Shown: piece by piece, positions 49,001 through 58,620 of the stretch | Position numbering within the stretch: the stretch's first letter is position 1 | Layout: the number at the start of each line of letters is the position of its first letter | Source: Cherax quadricarinatus | Taxonomy: Eukaryota; Arthropoda; Malacostraca; Decapoda; Parastacidae | Assembly (NCBI RefSeq): GCF_038502225.1 | Contig: NC_091369.1 | Coordinates: forward strand, 14,972,293-15,036,292 | Length of the DNA: 64,000 nt | Reading direction: 5' to 3' | The notes under the pieces: model-generated | What the model saw: only the letters and a program-made list of their open reading frames with translations | What the model was told of the DNA's origin: nothing | Database searches by the model: none | Program-made: the position numbers and the translations under genes

Positions 49001-50360
49001 CAGTAATTTGTTAGAATAAATTCCTCATATCTAGATACAATATACTCACTAATACAAAAAACATAAAACGAAGAGTACTATTTTTCTTACACAGTTGAAT
49101 TTAAAGCCCAGGAGCTGTTATAATTTATCCTCTCCGGATAAAACACGGGTACCTATTATCGGCAGGATAATGAAAAGGTGTAATGAGACGTGTCTTTGCG
49201 TTTCTCTTTTTCCATAATTAAACGCAGGTCATTCGGCTGTGATAAGATGTTATCACAAATGACCAAGTAAATGGGAGGAGAGACGGGTTCATTTTCACGC
49301 TGTGTTGGAGCAAAACTTAAGTTCAGGTCTGAATTTAGCATCCCCAAATTAGAAATACATGTTTTCAACGTGAACTGAAACTCTGGTGACCATTGCTCAT
49401 CTTCACTCAATTGTTCACTGTGGCAGTATGGCTCAAGTGAGTGGAGGGTAGGGTGAGAGCCTTCTGCTATACTATGCTCTTATCTGTCTCGACACAAGCA
49501 GCAGTTAAACCGAAGTTTAGTCCCCAGCAGATAAACTCAATATGCACTGTAAGGCCATTTATATTTCATCTGCACATGTACTCTTCTCAGCTGCTGCATC
49601 GGAGTTTCCTTACTCCTTCCTGTTGAGATACAGTTTCCAAAAGTATTATTGAGTTCTTCGTAGACTTTCTTGTCCTCCTCTGTGAATAAGTTCCTTACCT
49701 CCTTTAATCTTATTACCTAGACGTTGACCATCGGTTTCTTTTGATGTGCCTCTGGGTAGTCTTGGTTGTGCACACTTTCTGCTGCGCTATTCCAGAACCA
49801 CCTCTTCCAATTCAGCCTGATCCCCAATGCATTTATTTCTTGCTCTCCTGCAAGTTTTTTTTTTTTCCTTGCGTTTTCCGTTTCTCGACTCTACCTTTCA
49901 AACTTTTCCAATTGTCTTTCATTTCTTATTTTCGTTTCCCCACTTCGCTGCTTGAGTTACGGGTTCTTATTATGTCTTTTGCTTGTCGGCCGGGAATGTC
50001 GCTTCTCCTCTCTTCCCAACATCTTGATGCGAGACACAAGGCTAAATGTGTTGTTTACCTCAGTGAGTTTTGCATTTCATTGCGTTTCGTTCATTTTTTT
50101 TCACCTGTCTTAAGTTCTTTGTACATTATTTTATTTCCTTATATCTTTCCTCAGGCTTGTATTTCCATCCCTGCGAAACAGTCAAATGTTAGTACATAAC
50201 TTATTATCATAACTTGTATAGTTATTTAAATCCAAAACAACAGTGCATGAACGTTGGCAATAAAACTAATAAAATTCTTACCTACATATCAAGAAATGTA
50301 AATAAGAGAATCCCCAAGGTTATTCATCTCTAAATATATCCTCGGTAAGGCCGTAATTAG
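49001..50360. other. No gene seen
   Basis: Open frames up to 152 codons around 49740-50200 are Phe/Ser/Leu-rich translations of T-rich DNA and match no domain. Confidence 0.45.
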
Positions 50361-50364
50361 ATTA

Positions 50365-50780
50365 AGTGTTGAAAAACATGAAGAGAAGGATGACTAATCT
50401 AATCTCACGTATTAAAAATCCTTCTAACGAAGATAGACTGAAGTCACTGAATTTGCCCTCTAGAAAAGCGTCGAATAAGAGTGGAACATGAGTGAAGTGT
50501 GCAATGAAGGTTATAAATAGCGTGCTGAAAATATCTAACCTAGAAATGACTCTCAGCAATTGGTTCCAGCTGGAAAAATTTAGGTTTAAGGATATAGGAA
50601 AGCATTGTTTGGCAGTATAGTTGTGGATGAGTGGAACTCCCAAAAAGCGTTCGGACACTATTATGTACCTTTAAAAATAGGTTAGACAAGTACACGAGTG
50701 TGGGGAGGAGCGTTTGAATTTGACCTTCTTAGCATGGGCTAATAGGCCTATGCAGTGCTCCTCTTCCCTACGTTGTGTGT
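50365..50780 (+). mobile_element. Family B (CR1) LINE, decayed 3' fragment
   Basis: Homologous to the last ~400 bp of the CR1 ORF and its UTR (MTNLI-RIKNP, SVLKISNLEMT, DEWN, GCATGGGCTAATAGGCC), with several indels. Confidence 0.82.
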
Positions 50781-51164
50781 GAATGAGTTTCTCGTAAATC
50801 GAAGATTCAACTTTGTTCTGTTGCTGCTCGCATTTAGAAATGGAAGTTACCCACGAGCCGTTTACTATATTCAGACAATTACCATCAACATGCAGACTTA
50901 ATGGAACAATTTTCCATGTATGATAATAGAAGCTAAAACCTTGGGTACCTTTCCCCCCAAAATTAGATATTCGAATGGAAAGGGTTGGGTTTGATTTGTA
51001 TCTGAGGTACTGAAGCAATTTCTTGGGATACTTTGGAAAAGGGATGGAAAAATACGTGAGTAGGAATAGTTGGTTTTGTGTAAGATTTTTCTTAGATGAA
51101 TGGTTCAGAGAACCGACAAGTTGATAAATTAGACACATGTGCAACACTTGGGTATCTTTAATGA

Positions 51165-51199
51165 GGAAACGTTTCGCCACACAGTGGCTTCATCAGTCC
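51165..51199 (-). ncRNA. Hammerhead motif (GGA/UCC stem I, C3-G8 core)
   Basis: Core CUGAUGA, extra A, stem II GCCAC/GUGGC, GAAAC, GUU, stem I GGA/UCC. All core positions conserved. Confidence 0.8.
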
Positions 51200-51472
51200 A
51201 TACAAAGGAGAATGGTGAAGAACAGGAGGAGTTTGAGGTAGTCAGTCGCTCAGCCATGAGTCGATGTGATCAGTCCATCAGTCCTGAAAAGAATTTGGAT
51301 TGGACAAATGTGATACCACCTACGACTGCTGCACCTCTCCTGCCTACAGTATATAAGCTACTTCTTCGCACATATGCTGTATTTTTTTCAAGATTGATGG
51401 ACTGACTACATCGATTCAAGGCTGAGGGACTGATTACCTCAAACTCCTGTTCTTCACTATTCTCCTTTGTAT

Positions 51473-51507
51473 GGACTGGTGAAGCCACTGTGTGGCGAAA
51501 CGTTTCC
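51473..51507 (+). ncRNA. Hammerhead motif with A6G core mutation
   Basis: Same as its partner arm except CUGGUGA, which changes an invariant core adenosine and is predicted inactive. Confidence 0.7.
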
Positions 51508-51660
51508 TCATTAAAGATACCCAAGTGTTGCACATGTGTCTAATTTATCAAGACTTTTCTTGTATGGGCCAGTAAGCCTGCTGCAGTGTGCCTCAATTAT
51601 TATGGCTTATCTGCAATGCATCATATCGGCTAATTTGATTCTTTTAATAACAATTTCGAA

Positions 51661-51766
51661 ATATATATATATATATATATATATTTAATATATATTTATA
51701 TATATTGTTTATTTTTATATATATTTTTATATATATATATATATATTTAATATATATATATATATA

Positions 51767-51835
<69 letters not shown>

Positions 51836-51840
51836 ATATA
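51661..51840. repeat. (TA)n-rich tract
   Basis: About 180 bases of TA with TTTA interruptions, at the 3' end of the minus-strand family D LINE. Confidence 0.95.
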
Positions 51841-53955
51841 GGATGGGGTCCACCTCTGGTGTAAATTGTGGGACCCATAGCCTCGGAGAAGTGGATAAAA
51901 AGGCTTCAAGGAAGAATATTTGGATTTCTTCCTGAAGCCGTTTGAATATTCCACTTCCCCTACCACCCCATCTTTTGATATATATATTTTTTTTTTACTA
52001 ATAGGAATATTTTATTACATATTATGGTACAGAAGATTTAAGAGATACATTGTTGATATAAAGGTGGCATATACGGTACATGTTGTTACGTGTGTATCAC
52101 CTATTATAAGGCGAAAATCTCATCCAGCTCCTCAGAGCTGGGGCGTGTGCCCAAAATACAGCAGGCATTACCCCTTTGAACAGCCGCACTGAGCCGCTGG
52201 AACAGAAAACTAGCTGCCCTGGGATCCCTACTTACCCTGATGAGTCTTTTTCCCAGCTCCTTAAGGAATTTAGATGCACTCTTTCCCCATGAGCCAAGGG
52301 TCTCTGAGCCTATGGGAACAAACATATAATGATGGGCAAGTTCTCCATATTTTCTAGATTTTTGGGACTCCCTGAAGCTGGCAGCTGCCCCTCCTTCTTC
52401 CCTGGTGTATTGGAGATAGGTATCAGCCAAGGTAGATGCACATGTATAGTCCCACACCACCTGCTTCCCATCTGTCCAGGCTTGAAGGGTGATACCATCT
52501 GGACGCTTCTGGCTGCCATCAGATCTGCATAGTTGGGGTGGCTCCCTTACTGCTGGGCATCCAGCTGTTGTGAGGCTCCTCTTGATAATGTTATTAACCT
52601 CCTCATGTCTTGCAATCTTTCCCTCGGATCTACGGCACACAAGACCATGGTGCCCGAATCGGTTTGCTGCTTCACTGCCACAAATACACCTGTGTTCGGC
52701 GAAAATAGGGGCGGCAAGTCGAAGGGCAACACCGATGCGGATGGTCTGTGGGTCGAGACGTGTGCCCAGGCTGGAGTTGGGAACAGCCAACAGAAAGTCC
52801 CCAGCATGAGGGGCTCTCACTGCCAGGAGGCGGGCTCTATCCTTCCCTGACACACTCTGGAGCTTTGTTGAGGCAACATTTTCCACTATTGGACCATCCC
52901 AGTGCGATTGTTTGTAGTTGTTGGGGGGAGCAGGTCTGGTTTCAGAGCCCGTTAGATTATCCCAGATCATTGCTCCGTCAATGAATTTTTGGTCCTGGAC
53001 TCCAATCTTGTCCCTAAGATGTTCAGGGAGAATCGCTGCTACAAGCTCTCTGGATGCAATACACGAGGACAGAAAAGCAGGTAACGCAATCTGTGATGAC
53101 TTGCGGACACCAATGCCTCCTAATCTGACTGGAAGTGTAGCTTGGTTCCACTGCCTGTCTTCTAGAGTAAGGTTAAGTACTTTCGTAAAAATCTGCCTCA
53201 GAATACTGTCATATTCGTGCAGTATAGGGTTATCATATGAAGGTGCACATCTTATGAAATATGTCAACCTGGGCAGACTCAAGCACTTTGTGAGAAGGTA
53301 CAAGGCATCGTGGGTGTCCAGATTGCCTATTCGTTGTTCCATTCTCCTTAACACTTCCAATTTCTTCCTGAAAATTGTGTCAATGGCATTGCTTCCCAGA
53401 GGTGCTCCTAGCAAGACACTATTTGTGGGGGCAATGACTGCTGCTCCTGGTAGTTTTGATCTCACTGCATTTATCACTTGTTGACTGACTGAGATGATTT
53501 CACATTTGGATGGATTCAGGATGAGACCCATTTCCTGTCCCCGTGTCATTACCTGTGTAAGGTCATGTAGGAGGGACTCTTTTGTACCTGCTAGTGTGCC
53601 ATCATCTAGGAACCAGATGTTTAGCTCGCTGGTCAGTCTGACTGTGATTTCCCTAACTGCTATACAGAAGAGAAATGGTGCAAGAGGATCTCCTTGTTGG
53701 ACACCCTCCGATGATGTGATTTCATGCTCTCCAAAGAGAAGCATTGATTCCTTGCTATACCCAGCTGAAACAAAAGGGAAGAGACCAGGGAAATGTTCTT
53801 GTACTGCTGCTAATACCACGTCTCTTTTCAGGAGATTGAACGCATTCTTGAAATCTAATTTTACCACTGCATTGTCCTCAGGCAGGTTGTTGATATACGC
53901 CCTTGTTGCATGAACCGCTGCTTCACTTCCTTGAGAGACCCCAAAGCCAAGCTGT
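51841..53955 (-). mobile_element. Family D LINE (RLE type), copy 2
   Basis: 5'-truncated at a (GT)n tract at about 53955. The 3' UTR (51841-52103) ends in (TA)n. Its ORF is described separately. It shares 3'-UTR landmarks (GTTTGAATATT, CTACCACCCC) with 39.0 kb. Confidence 0.88.
52104..53954 (-). CDS. RT plus zinc finger plus restriction-like endonuclease ORF (5'-truncated)
   Basis: A stop-free frame of about 617 codons, entered from the (GT)n junction (QLGFGVSQGSEAAVHATRA). RT motifs: VKLDFKNAFN (A), SSEGVQQGDPLAPFLF (B), WFLDDGTLAG (C, FLDD in place of FADD), LNPSKCEI. Then a C-x-C-x8-9-H-x4-C zinc finger (CICGSEAANRFGHHGLVC) and an R2-type endonuclease pattern: RHEEVNNIIKR, RPDGI about 15 residues before WDYT, then KSRKYGEL. 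The terminal block is FVPIGSETLGSWG. Such RLE-bearing LINEs often insert at specific sites. Lack of lesions implies youth. R2-group placement is inferred from motifs only. Confidence 0.82.
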   Translation of the reverse strand, partial: QLGFGVSQGSEAAVHATRAYINNLPEDNAVVKLDFKNAFNLLKRDVVLAAVQEHFPGLFPFVSAGYSKESMLLFGEHEITSSEGVQQGDPLAPFLFCIAVREITVRLTSELNIWFLDDGTLAGTKESLLHDLTQVMTRGQEMGLILNPSKCEIISVSQQVINAVRSKLPGAAVIAPTNSVLLGAPLGSNAIDTIFRKKLEVLRRMEQRIGNLDTHDALYLLTKCLSLPRLTYFIRCAPSYDNPILHEYDSILRQIFTKVLNLTLEDRQWNQATLPVRLGGIGVRKSSQIALPAFLSSCIASRELVAAILPEHLRDKIGVQDQKFIDGAMIWDNLTGSETRPAPPNNYKQSHWDGPIVENVASTKLQSVSGKDRARLLAVRAPHAGDFLLAVPNSSLGTRLDPQTIRIGVALRLAAPIFAEHRCICGSEAANRFGHHGLVCRRSEGKIARHEEVNNIIKRSLTTAGCPAVREPPQLCRSDGSQKRPDGITLQAWTDGKQVVWDYTCASTLADTYLQYTREEGGAAASFRESQKSRKYGELAHHYMFVPIGSETLGSWGKSASKFLKELGKRLIRVSRDPRAASFLFQRLSAAVQRGNACCILGTRPSSEELDEIFAL

Positions 53956-54140
53956 GTGTGTGTGTTTTATGTGTGTGTGTGTGTGTTTTGTGTGTGTGTG
54001 TTGTGTGTGTGTTTTGTGTGTGTGTTTTGTGTGTGTGTGTGTTTTGTGTGTGTGTTTTGTGTGTGTGTGTTTTGTGTGTGTGTGTTGTGTGTGTGTTTTG
54101 TGTGTGTGTTTTGTGTGTGTGTTTTGTGTGTGTGTGTTTT

Positions 54141-54190
<50 letters not shown>
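53950..54190. repeat. (GT)n with TTTTG interruptions
   Basis: GTGTGTGTGTTTT blocks repeat irregularly, then about 40 bases of pure GT. Confidence 0.93.
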
Positions 54191-54191
<1 letters not shown>

Positions 54192-54575
54192 GTGCATAAC
54201 AGGCAAAACTTGCGATTTTCGCTTAAATAAGAACGCTCTTCTTGCCGAATAAGGCAAGCGAAAAATTATGTATGCAATAATTTCGCAAAAATCATTCTGA
54301 ACCCAAGAAAAAAAAAAAAAAATCTGTGTTTTATTAAATTATTGTAACTTATCTAAAACATATTTAGTTGGATTAGGCTAAATTAAAGTGCGCTTGTTAT
54401 AAAAGGTCAGGTAAGTTCTCTGAGCTTCATTTGGTACAAAATTATTAATTCTGACATTAACATAAATGAAAAATACATATCAACAAACGTATAACGGGAA
54501 TTTTTTAGAAAGAACTTAATTTTAGACGAGTTCTTGCTAATTGACCAATTTTACATTTTATCTAGTCGGCACGAC

Positions 54576-54583
<8 letters not shown>
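54183..54583 (-). mobile_element. MITE-like TIR element
   Basis: Reverse-orientation relative of 44363-44752. Ends GTCGTGC and TCGGCACGACA, the right side in (TA)n and the left side in (GT)n. Interior words GCAATAATTTCGC and AATTGACCAATTTTAC are shared. Confidence 0.62.

Positions 54584-54648
<65 letters not shown>
54578..54648. repeat. (TA)n microsatellite
   Basis: About 70 bases of TA. Confidence 0.95.
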
Positions 54649-54651
<3 letters not shown>

Positions 54652-55140
54652 TTTTTTTACATTAACATAAATGAAAATATATCTTTAAACGTGCAACAGG
54701 AAATTTTAGAAAGGATTTAATTTTTTAATTTAATTTAAATTATATATATATATTGGAGAATGCAGCAGACTGAGCTTCTAATACAGTTGTAAAATTTCTG
54801 TTGAAAGAATTCATTGTCGAAAAAGAAAGCATAAATAATAATCCATAACGAAAATCATAGCCCTTATAAATTATGTGTGTGAATGCTAATGTTCTCTCGC
54901 AATAATGAATTCTTCACACAAAATTTTGGCTACCTCGCAATGGCTCTCTGATATGAATTGTCTAGTTTACGGATTATTACGATAATTCATGTTATTTCGA
55001 CATTCTTTCGAAAACTTAACTGTTTTTTAATGTGCTCGTCGCTATAAATAAACTTTAAATTAAGCTATCGATTTGCAGAAAATCGGCACACATGATCAAA
55101 TATATTTTCTATAGTCACTATTCATCTCAAGTTTAAAAGA
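54649..55140. other. No gene seen
   Basis: AT-rich; part (54650-54730) repeats words from the TIR element interior. Confidence 0.45.
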
Positions 55141-55440
55141 ATACTGTCTCAAGATTTAGCTTACCAGAAAATGACTGTTAAGTCGAATACAGAAGAGGCA
55201 GCAGAAGCAGTAGAGATTTGAAAATATAATCAGTCCATCACTCTCGAAGATGTAATTTGAGATGGTCAGTCTTTACATCTCTACTTCCTCCTTTGTATTC
55301 GACTGAAGAAGAATATTGCTTAGATAAAACTTGACTGGAAATGTATGGTAATACTGACCCCATGAAGATAAAGACACACATGAACATTTCGAGATGTTTA
55401 TTGAGAAAACGTTTCGCCCCAAGTGAATTCTTCAGTTTCA
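55141..55440. mobile_element. Decayed hammerhead-element arms
   Basis: TTCGACTGAAGAAGAATATT at 55298 (plus) and GAAAACGTTTCGCCCC near 55406 (minus) are mutated hammerheads. AATCAGTCCATCAC words match unit B. Confidence 0.55.
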
Positions 55441-55912
55441 ACAAGAAAAATGTCGTGCAAGAAAGGTATAAAATACCGACGATATGAAAGTTAAGACACA
55501 TGTGCAACATCTGGATATCTTTATTGTCAGACACTGCAACATCATGGAATTTTGGTTCAGAGGACATCTACAAGACCTTCTTCACGGCTGCTGCAACTAA
55601 CCCATCTCTTTGGGAAGGACCTACTTCCACTGGGGAATCCCGCCTACCAGTGACTATGCCCTCGTCTGCTGCCCGTCCCTATCCACTGACGCCTATATAA
55701 ACGTCAGTCTTCTTGCCTTTGCTCCAGATTCTCCTCCACCACGATGCTGTGAACACTAACTCCAAGGCCGAGGGACTGATTACCTCATCTTTTGTATATA
55801 GTTCTACTGTCTTCCTATTATGTCCTAGAATCTGTATTGATAAAGCCACTGGATGGCGAAACGTCTACAATAAAGATATCCAGATGTTGCACATGTGTCT
55901 TAACTTTCAAGA
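55441..55912 (+). mobile_element. Single unit A element (rearranged)
   Basis: Extension with GGTATAAAATACC and a short minus-oriented start, then one plus-oriented unit A with a TATATAAA-like box near 55695, a hammerhead and AATAAAG. A dispersed, single-copy relative of the 14-16 kb array. Confidence 0.8.
55834..55868 (+). ncRNA. Hammerhead motif, dispersed unit A
   Basis: GUA/UAC stem I, UUGAUAA core, GCCA/UGGC stem II, GAAAC-GUC, with a 3-base deletion just after the cleavage region. Confidence 0.75.
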
Positions 55913-55989
55913 AAAATGTCAACACTGCAGAGGAAACACCAACCTACTGTGTTGCCTATCACTGTAAAGACATTTAATGAGGAACAAAC

Positions 55990-56300
55990 TGGCAACACAT
56001 CCACCAGTGCAGGGATCTTGTTACATTTTGTGGTAGTAAGAATACTTGTTAAATGATACATTTTGGAAACGTTTCGCCAGCAAGTGGCAACTTCAGTCGA
56101 ATACAGAGAAGAACGGTGGAATATAAGGAGTATGAGGTAATCAGTCCTCACAAACTCCAGGCTGAGAGACGGATTACCTCAAACTCCTCTTCAACTTCCA
56201 CCAGTCTTGACAGCTTTGGACTGTAGAAGCCACTGTCTGGCGAAACTTTTCCAAAATGAAGATACCCAAATATTGCACAAGTGTCTCACATATGAATTTC
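55990..56300. mobile_element. Decayed fold-back hammerhead element
   Basis: A minus-strand motif near 56065-56102 (CUGAAGU, damaged A9) and a plus-strand motif near 56217-56252 (CUGUAGA, GAAACUU) are mutated. AAGATACCCAAATATTGCACA ends the right arm. Confidence 0.6.
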
Positions 56301-56314
56301 TCGGTTTTTCGAAA

Positions 56315-56578
56315 CCTTTTATACAAAGAATACGTGAACATAAAAATGGGTGTTGCCGTGGCGACAAGATAAATGGCTGTGTACAACGCAAAGCAAGCAG
56401 GGACACCTCATGAAATTCAGAGAGGTTTAATTAAACGTAAAAATAACCTACACCTACAGCGTTTAAAGGCCACCTTGAGAGCAGTAACTAGCACCATCCC
56501 TCATAATTTCAGTTTCTATAACATTTGTAAAGTCTTAGGAAAATGCTTCCTACCCAACCTGAACACTGCCATTAGATG
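56315..56578 (+). pseudogene. Second PLE GIY-YIG endonuclease relic
   Basis: A frameshifted remnant of a PLE endonuclease C-terminus, distinct from the 17-kb copy. FIQRIREHKNGC (R and EH of the GIY-YIG fold) is read in one frame. LIKRKNNLHLQRLKATLRAV and IPHNFSFYNICKVLGK are read in another (stop 56576-56578). The FYNI-x4-L-x-K ending parallels FYNIAEPLTKK of the first PLE. The YIG strand itself is lost. It sits directly behind a hammerhead arm, the usual PLE layout. Confidence 0.55.
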
Positions 56579-56599
56579 ACACGAACCATCAACGTCACG

Positions 56600-57185
56600 T
56601 CTGCAACAGGGAGCACTCTACTATGTCACTCTATATAGTGAACTCTGCATATGTGTACCTATATACCAGCCCATGTTGCTCTTTGATTTCTGTTTAAATG
56701 CCGGTAAGATTGGAAGACAATTCCTTCCCTCAAGTGTTCTTGACCAATATCATGACACTACCTTTGTAGAGTGTAATGGTGGTGAATACAGGGAGAAAAT
56801 GAGACGGTTTCAAACATTGACCTGATGGGAAGGAAAGGGGCGGGGAGTTAGGGGAAAGCATCCATTGGTTGCAGCGTTTTTGGGGGGTCTCCTTTCGCTG
56901 TGTGTACAAAACTTTATCAAGTCAGAGCAAAACGCTTTCATAATAAAGGCTAGGTTTTCTAACTAACTGCAGGGTTTTCAGAGATACTTATTTTTTCTTC
57001 CTGAGATCATGCGAGTTTCATTTCCTTTTTTTTCTATTCAACTTTAAATTTTAGAGCACAATTGGTTAGAGGGTTATGATACAAGTACAATGATGTGCTT
57101 GAAACATATATCAAATATTGCAACTAGTTTCTGAAGAACTATGGCATGTGCCCTACTGTAAGCATTCAGATGAACGTGCAGATTC
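56600..57185. other. No gene seen
   Basis: Unrecognised sequence without repeats or long ORFs. Confidence 0.45.
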
Positions 57186-57238
57186 TTATGTACATGAATG
57201 GTTCAGAGAACCAACAAGTTGATAAATTAGACACATGT

Positions 57239-57322
57239 GAACCATACCCCCGGCCGGGATTGAACCCGCGGTCATAGAGTCTCAAAACTCCAGCCCGTCG
57301 CGCTAACCACTAGACGATTTCT
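57239..57322 (-). mobile_element. SINE tRNA-like head
   Basis: Same head as at 46863 and 47134 (B box GGTTCAATCCC), truncated, inserted in the fold-back arm with AGACACATGTG on both sides. Confidence 0.7.
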
Positions 57323-57366
57323 TAAGTCATGTAGACACATGTGCATCACTTGGGTATCTTTAATGA

Positions 57367-57401
57367 GGAAACGTTTCGCCACACAGTGGCTTCATCAGTT
57401 C
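57367..57401 (-). ncRNA. Hammerhead motif with weakened stem I
   Basis: Core CUGAUGA, stem II GCCAC/GUGGC, GAAAC, GUU intact; stem I has one G-to-A mismatch. Confidence 0.7.
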
Positions 57402-57682
57402 ATATAAAGGACAATGATGAACAGGAGGATTTGTCAGGTGTTATACCACCTACGACTGCTGTACCTCACCTGCCTACAGTATATAAGCCACTTCTTCGCA
57501 CATATGCTGTATTCTTTTCAAGATTGATGGACTGATTACATCGACTCAAGGCTGAGAGGCTGATTACCTCAAACTACTCCTGTTCTTCACCATTCTCCTT
57601 TGTCCAGTGTTCAGTGGTCAGTCGTCACGTGAGGTCACAGACCCTGAGCTGCTTTGGGGATTAGCGTGGACGGTTACAAAGC

Positions 57683-58606
57683 ATGGCTTGCTTCTGCAGT
57701 GTTTTAAAAATTGAGGTTGGAGAGTTGAAGGAGGTCTTGCTTCTCCAGGAGGAGATTAGGAGGCTGAAGGTCCACCTCAATGGGTCTGGGAGAGAGTGTG
57801 AGGTGGCTGGAGTTGTGGGGAATGAGGCTTCTAGCAGTGAGGTGCAGTCTGTCTCTCGCTGTGAGGAGGCTGTAGGTGGGGAGGTAGCAACGGCTACCAG
57901 CAGTGAGGTGCAGTCCAGCACCTGCTACAAGTGGCGAGTGGTAACCAATAATGGGAGGAGAATCAGAATAAGGAAAGTTAAGAGCGAAGATCTGAAGGTA
58001 GGAAATCGCTTCTCTGTTCTTCAGGATGTATGTACTTCAGTGGCCAGTGAAGGTAAGGGTACTACTGCCCCTGCTAACAGAGGTAAGCGCATTCTTGTGG
58101 TTGGTGACTCTCAGGTAAGATATATTGACCGTGCTTTTTGTAATAGGAATAAGAAGATGAGAAATAGAGTGTGCTTCCCTGGAGCTGGTGTTGGGGACAT
58201 AGTTAACAGGCTGGATAATATCACGTCAGGTAATGGGAACAAGCCCATTATTTGTCTCAGTGCTGGTGGAAATGATATTGGGAAGGGTAGGAGAGAAGAG
58301 CTGCTAGGTAACTACAGGTCAGCTATAGATTTCATTAAGTCTAAGGGAGGGGTCCCAATCATATGTAGCATCTTGCCTAGAAGGGGAGTAGGAAATGAAT
58401 GGTTGTCTAGGGCAATTGGTGTAAATTGCTGGCTAGACAGATACTGCAAGGAACTTGCAATCCCATTCATTGACAACTGGAACAACTTTTATGGCAAACA
58501 TGATATGTATGCAAGGGATGGGGTACATCTCTCTGGAGCTGGGGTGGTAGCACTTGCAAACTCAATTGAGAAGGCCATTGGTGAAATGCCTATGATTTTA
58601 AACTGA
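57683..58606 (+). CDS. CR1 ORF1: SGNH-esterase-type nucleic-acid-associated protein
   Basis: 307 codons, apparently intact. A leucine-rich helix near the N-terminus (about residues 14-35, LKEVLLLQEEIRRLKVHL) could form a coiled coil, followed by a Ser/Glu-rich linker. From about residue 136 an SGNH/GDSL hydrolase fold: ILVVGDSQVRYID (block I with the nucleophile Ser), GAGVGDI (block II), SAGGNDI (block III) and ARDGVHLSGAG (block V with the Asp/His pair). ORF1 proteins with esterase domains are typical of the CR1 clade, where they are thought to act in the RNP. Stop at 58604-58606; ORF2 ATG follows 14 nt later in another frame. The start is the first ATG after a 67-nt leader. Confidence 0.88.
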   Translation: MACFCSVLKIEVGELKEVLLLQEEIRRLKVHLNGSGRECEVAGVVGNEASSSEVQSVSRCEEAVGGEVATATSSEVQSSTCYKWRVVTNNGRRIRIRKVKSEDLKVGNRFSVLQDVCTSVASEGKGTTAPANRGKRILVVGDSQVRYIDRAFCNRNKKMRNRVCFPGAGVGDIVNRLDNITSGNGNKPIICLSAGGNDIGKGRREELLGNYRSAIDFIKSKGGVPIICSILPRRGVGNEWLSRAIGVNCWLDRYCKELAIPFIDNWNNFYGKHDMYARDGVHLSGAGVVALANSIEKAIGEMPMILN

Positions 58607-58620
58607 TAGAAGATAGAGGT

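Larger units (their letters stand above)
51094..51549. mobile_element. Non-autonomous fold-back hammerhead retroposon
   Basis: About 456 bp: a one-sided extension, a minus-sense arm with an intact hammerhead, a centre with a TATATAAG box (51350-51357), and a plus-sense arm with a mutated hammerhead. Flanked by AAGATTTTTCTT (51082-51093) and AAGACTTTTCTT (51550-51561), a 12-bp TSD with one mismatch. Same architecture as the PLE insertion but with no coding part. Confidence 0.78.
50975..51600 (+). mobile_element. Family B LINE 3' tail interrupted by a fold-back element
   Basis: The CR1-like tail (GGGTTGGGTTTGAT, TTTCTTGGGATACTTT) runs to 51093. It resumes at 51562 with TGTATGGGCCAGTAAGCCTG after the hammerhead fold-back insertion. 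Confidence 0.7.
57190..57615. mobile_element. Fold-back hammerhead retroposon, left part
   Basis: Left extension and minus-sense arm as at 51.1 kb, interrupted at 57239-57322 by a SINE head. The centre with TATATAAG (57480-57487) then runs up to CCATTCTCCTTTGT, where the CR1 element enters. It continues at 61709. Confidence 0.8.

Noticed and set aside
49741..50199. 152-codon ORF with hydrophobic stretches as a membrane protein
   Set aside because: T-rich DNA gives Phe/Leu/Ser-rich frames in two registers; no domain or supporting context.
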